A DNA stretch of 64,000 nt from Actinomadura alba (GTDB lineage Bacteria > Actinomycetota > Actinomycetes > Streptosporangiales > Streptosporangiaceae). The notes under the pieces are model-generated. The model did no database searches and was not told the origin of the DNA. It was given only the letters and a program-made list of their open reading frames with translations. A program made the position numbers and the translations under genes. Shown piece after piece: positions 58,955 to 64,000 of the stretch. Numbering within the stretch: position 1 is the stretch's first letter; the number at the start of each line of letters is the position of its first letter. The stretch is taken from the NCBI RefSeq assembly GCF_014323705.1, contig NZ_JABVEC010000018.1, positions 124,001-188,000 of the forward strand, in the 5' to 3' direction.

Positions 58955-59482
58955 CACAGGGCCCTGAGCACTGCGCAACCACTCGTCGAGCGCGACGAAG
59001 TCCGCATCGGTGAGGCCCTGCCGGGGATCGACCCGATGCAGCAGGGCCCTTCCACGATGGTGTGCGGACACCCAGGCCCGATCGACGTCAGTGATCTCAT
59101 CATCGACCCAGATGAATGAGCGGCCCGCCGCCCAGCCGACGACGGCGCGGGTCTTCCAGTGCAGTCCGGCGCGTTCGTCCCGCTCGTCCTGGTCGGACGG
59201 CTCCGGCCAGGCCACCACTGCCAACGCCGGCAGGCCGATCCGCGGGGCGATGCTCTCGTTCGCGTCCGCCATCCAGGTCGTGGCCCAGACCAGCTCGCAG
59301 GGTAGCGACGCCAATCGGGGCCCGTGCCGTGGATCGATCCTGGCCAGAAGCGGATTCCCGTCGGCACCCATTGGTTCGGCACACGTCTGGTACGTCGGAT
59401 ACCGCTCCGGCGCCGCGCCGAACGGAATGAGCGGTCCGTCGACGTCGAGGAAGAGCAGTGGGCGTTGATCGGAGCCGGTCAC
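58916..59482 (-). CDS. HAD-like hydrolase-fold protein
   Basis: A 188-residue protein with the HAD nucleophile motif LLFLDVDGPLIPFG near residue 9 and SFIWVDDEITDVDRAW near 130 (the acidic motif IV, Asp-Asp). Middle part LPCELVWATTWMADANESI matches motif II (Thr). This type is common in actinomycetes as uncharacterised secondary phosphatases. GTG at 59482 was chosen because the frame upstream is compositional. Its 3' end lies inside ispG on the other strand; it probably marks the end of the cluster. Confidence 0.78.
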   Translation of the reverse strand: MTGSDQRPLLFLDVDGPLIPFGAAPERYPTYQTCAEPMGADGNPLLARIDPRHGPRLASLPCELVWATTWMADANESIAPRIGLPALAVVAWPEPSDQDERDERAGLHWKTRAVVGWAAGRSFIWVDDEITDVDRAWVSAHHRGRALLHRVDPRQGLTDADFVALDEWLRSAQGPVSGRDDIDLAPFR

Positions 59483-59624
59483 GACCGCACAATAGCGGGC
59501 CCTCCCTGACACCGCCCGGCTCGAAGGTGAGGCCGGTGTTGGGTCGGGCCGCAGAAAGCCCACCGGGAGCGACCTCCGCCCGGCTCTGCGGCTCGACCTC
59601 GGCGGCCGAGTGCCGCCGACGGAC

Positions 59625-59852
59625 TCAGAGCTTGTACAGCTTGTGGTACGGCTCCAGGATTCGCTCTGTCCGCGGGCCGAAGTCGACCAGGACAGCGGTC
59701 CCTTCTTCGACAGCGATGACACGGCCGAGGCCGTACTTGTCATGGGTCACCCGGTCGTCCAGGGCGAACACCTTGACCGGTGGCGCGACGGTCGGGACGT
59801 TGAAGGGACTGCCAGGCAGCTGACGGCGGGTCGTAGCGCGAGATCGATTCAT
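59625..59852 (-). CDS. Small KOW/Tudor-like protein
   Basis: A 75-residue protein: basic N-terminus (MNRSRATTRRQ) and a beta-barrel-type core ALDDRVTHDKYGLGRVIAVE then EGTAVLVDFGPRTERILEPY. The pattern is like the small Tudor/KOW domain at the C-terminus of UvrD/PcrA helicases and CarD-like proteins, which bind RNA polymerase. Common in actinomycetes as a stand-alone protein; function unknown. Confidence 0.7.
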   Translation of the reverse strand: MNRSRATTRRQLPGSPFNVPTVAPPVKVFALDDRVTHDKYGLGRVIAVEEGTAVLVDFGPRTERILEPYHKLYKL

Positions 59853-60065
59853 CGCTACCAGTATGCGCCCTCCGGACCGAATACCTGCCCACTCCAGGCG
59901 AACCAGGTGCATTCGAGCATCGGTCCGCGGGTGCAGGTGCGGTCGTGCCGACGGCCCTGGGCTGTTTCCCGCCCGCCCAGCCGGTCCTGGGAAGCCCACA
60001 CCCACCGGCTGGACATTTCGTGCCGGCGGACGGTGCGGGCCCGGTTCAGCACGACATGGTCTCAC

Positions 60066-60395
60066 TCAGCCATGGCCGGTGGCACCCGATGAGACGAGGA
60101 CCACGACACCGGCGACGATCAGTCCCATGCCGGCCACGGAGGTGAGGTTGAGGTGCTCGCCGTACAGCATGGCGGCCAGGGCGGCGACTCCCGCGGTGCC
60201 GACGCCGGACCAGATCGCGTACACGGTCCCGACATTGAGTGTGCGCAACGCCAGCGCCATCATCGTGAAGGCGATCACATATCCCGCGACGGCGGTCAGC
60301 ACCGGTAGCGGCCGGAACGCCCCTGCGGTACCGCGCAGCGCCAGCGTCGCGACGACCTCGGCGACGATGGCGCCGACGAGCATGAGCCAGGCCAT
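60066..60395 (-). CDS. Small multidrug resistance (SMR/EmrE-type) transporter
   Basis: A 109-residue protein with four spans (1-20, 33-50, 57-77, 85-103). The membrane-embedded Glu14 that carries protons and substrate in EmrE is present (GAIVAEVVATLAL), and the GTVYAIWSGVGTAGVA segment is typical. It exports cationic drugs or guanidinium-like ions as a dimer. A tetR gene ends three bases upstream in the same direction and probably controls it. Confidence 0.92.
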   Translation of the reverse strand: MAWLMLVGAIVAEVVATLALRGTAGAFRPLPVLTAVAGYVIAFTMMALALRTLNVGTVYAIWSGVGTAGVAALAAMLYGEHLNLTSVAGMGLIVAGVVVLVSSGATGHG

Positions 60396-60398
60396 GGG

Positions 60399-60935
60399 TC
60401 AGTTCCTTTCGATGAGGTCGCTGAGTACCACGTAGACCCGTTCATGCAGACCTGGGGCCGGCGGCGCCAGGTCTATGAGCCTGGCCAGCCACCAGCCGTC
60501 GGCGGCGAGGCGGACGGCGGTGGCCAGTGCCGGGTCGATGCCGTCGTCCTCCAGCCGTCGCTGCCATTCGCGGTAGACCTCGCGCAGCGGCGTGAGGGCC
60601 TCGGGCTCGACCAGCGCCGCGGCGAACAGTGCGGCGGTCGTCCGATCGGCGGCGAGGCCTGCCGCCGTGGGCTGCTCCTCGACCGTGGCGGCCAGATACA
60701 CGCGCGTGGCGGCGCCGGGCTCGTCACCGGCCTGGGTGAGCGCTGTGTCGAACTGGGTCACCAGCCGGTCGACCATGCCGGCGACCAGCGCCTGTTTCGT
60801 CGGGAAGTGATAGAAGAGACCGCCCTTGCTGACCCGCGCCTGACTCGCGACCGCTTCGAGGGTGAGCGCTTGAGCGCCGTCGCGGAGCAGCACCTCGGTC
60901 GCGGCGTCCAGCAGCCGGTTTCGCGTATCCGCCAC
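60399..60935 (-). CDS. TetR-family repressor
   Basis: A 178-residue regulator. N-terminal helix-turn-helix: LLDAATEVLLRDGAQALTLE then VASQARVSKGGLFYHFPTKQALV (residues 7-50). The C-terminal ligand domain resembles the TetR_C subgroup next to SMR pumps. It starts the two-gene unit with the SMR transporter (3-bp gap), so it is presumably the pump's drug-sensing repressor. Confidence 0.92.
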   Translation of the reverse strand: MADTRNRLLDAATEVLLRDGAQALTLEAVASQARVSKGGLFYHFPTKQALVAGMVDRLVTQFDTALTQAGDEPGAATRVYLAATVEEQPTAAGLAADRTTAALFAAALVEPEALTPLREVYREWQRRLEDDGIDPALATAVRLAADGWWLARLIDLAPPAPGLHERVYVVLSDLIERN

Positions 60936-61208
60936 GGGCCTACTGTACCGGCTGACCGGTACAGCAGCGTGGTCGAGTCAGCCGCGTGTACGCGACAGGT
61001 CCCGCCAGTTCCACATGGCGTCGGGATTGTCCTGCCACGCCTGCCGGCACATCGGGTCTTCCTGCTGCATGTTGGGGTTCAGGTGGTCGTTCCCCCAGCG
61101 CAGCCGGCAGCCGATCGAACCGTCATGTCGTTCGGAGGGATCGATAGTGTTCTGCCGGTCGCTCACGAACTCTGGTTCCCGACTCCGGTGAGGGCAAGGT
61201 GTTGCTCG

Positions 61209-61853
61209 ATGAACGAGAGCCGTAGCAGGGGGCTGGCCGAGATCAGATCGAAGCTGGACCTGCTCAGGCAGGTGGAGGCGAAGCACGGCTTCGGGGTCAC
61301 CATCGACGGACCGAGGGAGCTGGAACCCATCCCAGCACTTCCCGACGGGGTCACCGATGTGTTCGGCGTGTTCCATCGGCTGGCCGGAAACTACTTCAGC
61401 TTCCGGCAACCGGACGAGATGGCGAGCCGGAGCGCGTGGGCCGAGCGGCGGATCGATCCGTACTGCCCTCTGGGCAATCCCCTCGTCATCGGTCACGAGC
61501 GCTATGAGATGCCCCCCGATCTCCGCGACGACATCGAGGGCGGCAACGGGATCTATCTGGACGTCGAGAATGGAGACGTCTACTACTGCGACGGAGACGA
61601 CTACGCCTTCGCCTACGAGCACCCCGACGTCGAGCTGGTCGAGACCACGGAACTGTCATCCGACGTCGTCACGTTCTTCAACTTCCATGTCCTCGGCGCG
61701 GGCTATCCGGAACTCGTCGAAGCCGTGCTCGGCAGGCACGCCGTTACACGTCGTGACCGGAAGGGGCGGCACCGGGACAACTGGATGCGGCTCCTCGTCG
61801 AGAGCGGCCTGGCGTCGGACGCGGCGACTCCCAGAGGCCGTCTCACTTCGTGA
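61209..61853 (+). CDS. Uncharacterised acidic protein, possibly SMI1/KNR4-like
   Basis: A 214-residue, soluble, acidic protein. Middle part reads DVFGVFHRLAGNYFSFRQPDEM and GGNGIYLDVENGDVYYCDGDDYAF, a beta-rich pattern reminiscent of SMI1/KNR4 and immunity-type proteins, then DVVTFFNFHVLGAGYPELVEAVLG. I do not firmly recognise the family. It has no toxin partner next to it. ATG at 61209 has no strong ribosome-binding site. Confidence 0.6.
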   Translation: MNESRSRGLAEIRSKLDLLRQVEAKHGFGVTIDGPRELEPIPALPDGVTDVFGVFHRLAGNYFSFRQPDEMASRSAWAERRIDPYCPLGNPLVIGHERYEMPPDLRDDIEGGNGIYLDVENGDVYYCDGDDYAFAYEHPDVELVETTELSSDVVTFFNFHVLGAGYPELVEAVLGRHAVTRRDRKGRHRDNWMRLLVESGLASDAATPRGRLTS

Positions 61854-62029
61854 AACGCCGGATCATCAGGTGCCGGCCGGTTGTTGAGGACATTGGCGAC
61901 CACCGGTACGGCTTCTGAGTCAGTCGCCTGTTCGACGCATTCCGTACGCCATCACGTCGGCTGAAGAACTCCGCTCCGCCCTAGCGTCGCGCCCGGCGGC
62001 AGTCACGGCCACGGCAGATGGAGAATTCG

Positions 62030-63427
62030 ATGACCGAAGAGCATTCGAGTGAGAGCCTGACACCGAGCAGGCGGGGTCTACTGCGCGGCGGCACCGTGCT
62101 GGCCGCCGCGGGCGCGGCCGTCGTCGCGGGCGGGGGCACCGCGTCGGCGACCCTCGGCCGGGTGTCCTCCCAGTCCCACCGCGGCCCCAAGGACTGCAGC
62201 CCCGACTATGGGCCGCTCTACCCGGTGAAGGACGAGACGACGGGTCTGCCGCTGCTCGAGCTGCCGCGCGGGTTCCGGTACGTGTCGTACGGCTGGACCG
62301 GCGACCAGATGACCGACGGCCGCCCGACCCCGGGCGCCCACGACGGGATGGCCGCCTTCACCCGCAAGGACGGCAAACTGACGATCGTCCGCAATCACGA
62401 GCAGGGCGGTCTCACCGGCGCGTTCGTCACCCCGGCGTACGACCCCCAGGCCAACGGCGGCACCACCACGCTGGTCTTCGACCCCGACAAGGGTGAGTTC
62501 CTGGAGTCCTGGGCCAGCCTCAGCGGCACCATCCGCAACTGCGCGGGCGGCCCGACCCCGTGGGGAACCTGGCTGTCCTGCGAGGAGACCACGAACATCA
62601 ACGGCGACTTCCGGCATGGATACGTCTTCGAGGTGCCCACGTCCGGACGCAGCGACGCGGTGCCGCTGAAGGCGATGGGCCGGTTCTCGCACGAGGCCGT
62701 GGCCGTCGACCCCCGCACCGGCTACATCTATCTGACCGAGGACACCGGCCGGGCCGGCTTCTACCGGTTCAAGCCCAAGAAGAAGGACCGCCTCGCCGAG
62801 GGCGGCGAGCTCGAGCAGCTGGTGGTCCGGGGCACCAAGACGTACGACACGACCAAGGACGACACCGGCAGGCAGTACCGCGTCGCCTGGATCAAGGTCG
62901 ACAACCCCGACCCCGGCCCGGGTGAGCAGGCCGTCGCCGAGCAGGGCTTCGCCAAGGGCGCCACCATCTTCGCCCGGCTGGAGGGCGCCTGGGAGCACGA
63001 GGGGCTCATCTACATCGTCTCCACCAACGGCGGCCCGGTCGGGCAGGGGCAGATCTTCGAGTACGACCCGCGCGAGGAGCGCATGAGGCTGCTCTTCGCC
63101 TCGCCGGACCGGGATCTGCTGAACGCGCCCGACAACATCTGTGTCAGCCCCCGTGGCGGGATCGTCCTCTGCGAGGACGGTGACGGGTCGGAGTTCCTGC
63201 ACGGCCTCACCCGGGACGGAGAGATCTTCCGGTTCGCCGAGAACACGGCGATCATCCCGGCCGGCGGGGTGCCGGGCAAGCCGAAGGTTCCCGCAGGCTC
63301 CTACGTCTCCTCGGAGTGGTGCGGCGCGACGTTCGAGCCACGCAAGGGACGCTGGCTGTTCGCCAACATCCAGTCGCCCGGCATCACCTTGGCGATCACC
63401 GGCCCCTGGGACAAGGGCTCGCTCTGA
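62030..63427 (+). CDS. PhoX-like DUF839 protein with Tat signal
   Basis: A 465-residue secreted protein. A Tat signal (TPSRRGLLRGGTVLAAAG) opens it; then a beta-propeller of the PhoX/DUF839 family: TIVRNHEQGG near 120, NCAGGPTPWGTWLSCEETTN near 168, MGRFSHEAVAVDPRTGYIYLTEDTG near 215 and DNICVSPRGGIVLCEDG near 365. PhoX enzymes are calcium/iron phosphatases; the acidic residues and the single Cys of such a site are present here. ATG at 62030 is chosen because GGAG lies 7 bases before it; ATG at 62018 also is possible. Probably extracellular phosphate scavenging, unrelated to the cluster. Confidence 0.88.
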   Translation: MTEEHSSESLTPSRRGLLRGGTVLAAAGAAVVAGGGTASATLGRVSSQSHRGPKDCSPDYGPLYPVKDETTGLPLLELPRGFRYVSYGWTGDQMTDGRPTPGAHDGMAAFTRKDGKLTIVRNHEQGGLTGAFVTPAYDPQANGGTTTLVFDPDKGEFLESWASLSGTIRNCAGGPTPWGTWLSCEETTNINGDFRHGYVFEVPTSGRSDAVPLKAMGRFSHEAVAVDPRTGYIYLTEDTGRAGFYRFKPKKKDRLAEGGELEQLVVRGTKTYDTTKDDTGRQYRVAWIKVDNPDPGPGEQAVAEQGFAKGATIFARLEGAWEHEGLIYIVSTNGGPVGQGQIFEYDPREERMRLLFASPDRDLLNAPDNICVSPRGGIVLCEDGDGSEFLHGLTRDGEIFRFAENTAIIPAGGVPGKPKVPAGSYVSSEWCGATFEPRKGRWLFANIQSPGITLAITGPWDKGSL

Positions 63428-63454
63428 TCGCTTTGATCTAGATCCAGGCCTTCA

Positions 63455-63490
63455 CGGGTCCGTGCCGGCTCTTGTGCCGGCACGGACCCG
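63455..63490 (+). terminator. Strong stem-loop after PhoX-like gene
   Basis: Positions 63455-63469 and 63476-63490 form a perfect 15-bp stem (CGGGTCCGTGCCGGC and its complement) with a TCTTGT loop, followed by a T-rich run. It lies 28 bp after the stop. Confidence 0.85.
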
Positions 63491-63728
63491 TTTCGCTTTT
63501 CGCGTGGGCACCACCAAGTGATCGTCTCGGCCGGCGGCGCGTCCAGCGCCGCGGTCACCCGCTTGGCCAGGCGCGAAACCGCCTGAGCCGAAGTGATCGC
63601 GAAGATTTCGGTGATCCGGTGAACCTTCCGCCGTCCTGGTCCCGTACTGCCTGCCGACCGGGTCACGAAGAGCGGACCCCCCGCCCGGCCGCACCGGCCG
63701 CGAAACCCGGGAAGCGGAAGGAACGATC

Positions 63729-64000
63729 ATGGGAAGCAGACGAGGAGCCGTTCTCGCGGCGGCCGCGGTGGCTGCGGCCGGAACGTTGCTCGCCGCGTGC
63801 GGCGGATATGGGGCCGGCGGCAGTGGCTACGACAATGCCTCCGCTCAGGACGGCGCCAAGAAGCAGGAGGTGGCCGCCGCACCACAGAACACGGCGCTGG
63901 CCGTGACCGCGAGCAGTCGCCTCGGCGACATCGTGGTCGACGGTGAGGGCCGCACGCTCTACCGCTTCGACGACGACACCGCGTCCCCGTCGGCGTCCAA
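63729..64000 (+). CDS. Secreted-repeat lipoprotein (COG4315-like), N-terminal part
   Basis: The first 90 codons of a gene that continues past the window. A lipoprotein signal with lipobox LLAAC (Cys24) follows a basic start (MGSRRGAVLAAAAV). After a disordered stretch comes TASSRLGDIVVDGEGRTLYRFDDDT, the opening of the secreted repeat found in COG4315 proteins of actinomycetes. AAGGAACG precedes the ATG at a normal distance. Confidence 0.82.
   Translation, partial: MGSRRGAVLAAAAVAAAGTLLAACGGYGAGGSGYDNASAQDGAKKQEVAAAPQNTALAVTASSRLGDIVVDGEGRTLYRFDDDTASPSAS

Noticed and set aside
1..64000. CRISPR arrays, tRNA or rRNA genes
   Set aside because: No regularly spaced direct repeats and no tRNA-like cloverleaf or rRNA segment was noticed on either strand; a covariance-model search was not possible here.

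Overview
The window is high-GC actinomycete DNA: GC-rich third codon positions, GTG/TTG starts, ATGA/GTGA overlaps and large LuxR-type ATPase regulators. I cannot name the genus. Most of it reads as the inside of an isoprenoid-centred specialised-metabolite locus, with ordinary genes at the right edge.

Layout. (1) 1-6.8 kb, minus strand: a tightly overlapping mevalonate operon in transcription order polyprenyl diphosphate synthase, mevalonate kinase, diphosphomevalonate decarboxylase, phosphomevalonate kinase, type 2 IPP isomerase, HMG-CoA reductase, HMG-CoA synthase (cut by the window edge). (2) 7-21.4 kb: a large LuxR regulator divergent from that operon, a small DUF6069 membrane protein, a second, lower-GC LuxR regulator that has lost its ATPase half, an MMPL exporter, a VOC protein followed by a gene relic, a membrane-anchored multicopper oxidase with a DUF6220 partner, and a NarL-type two-component system. 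(3) 21.4-44.5 kb: two DegT/DnrJ aminotransferases, a UbiA prenyltransferase, an FAD amine-oxidase-type enzyme, two acyl-adenylate ligases, a DWF1-like FAD reductase, two SnoaL-like proteins, a Tat-exported vanadium-haloperoxidase-fold protein, transposase and Hint relics, an ABC exporter, a covalent-FAD oxidase and a third LuxR ATPase. (4) 45-59 kb: a GntR regulator with a 65-residue small ORF, a heme-oxygenase-like DUF3050 protein, then a rightward operon: ispH, a second polyprenyl synthase, Gfo/Idh, TIM-barrel isomerase, M20, Ldh2, Gfo/Idh, DUF6917-like, dxs, ispG. (5) 59-64 kb: HAD protein, small KOW-like protein, SMR pump with TetR, a hypothetical, a PhoX/DUF839 protein and a secreted-repeat lipoprotein (partial).

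How it may work together. Local copies of both isoprenoid precursor routes are present: the whole mevalonate route from acetoacetyl-CoA and the first plus the two Fe-S steps of the MEP route. Two prenyl synthases, a UbiA transferase and several flavin redox enzymes suggest a long-chain or reduced prenylated product. Six enzymes of sugar/hydroxy-acid/amide type sit inside the MEP operon and probably make or trim a polar partner. I do not recognise the product.

The best new signal is a 21-bp motif, halves GGCNATRRCA and RGGYCATGACA. I find it upstream of the ligase/DWF1 pair, the SnoaL operon and both sides of the DUF3050/ispH region, with weaker versions before UbiA/DegT and the haloperoxidase, and a TGTCAT half-site plus palindrome before the small ORF/gntR. 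It ties regions 3 and 4 into one candidate regulon. These matches were found by eye and need a computed search.
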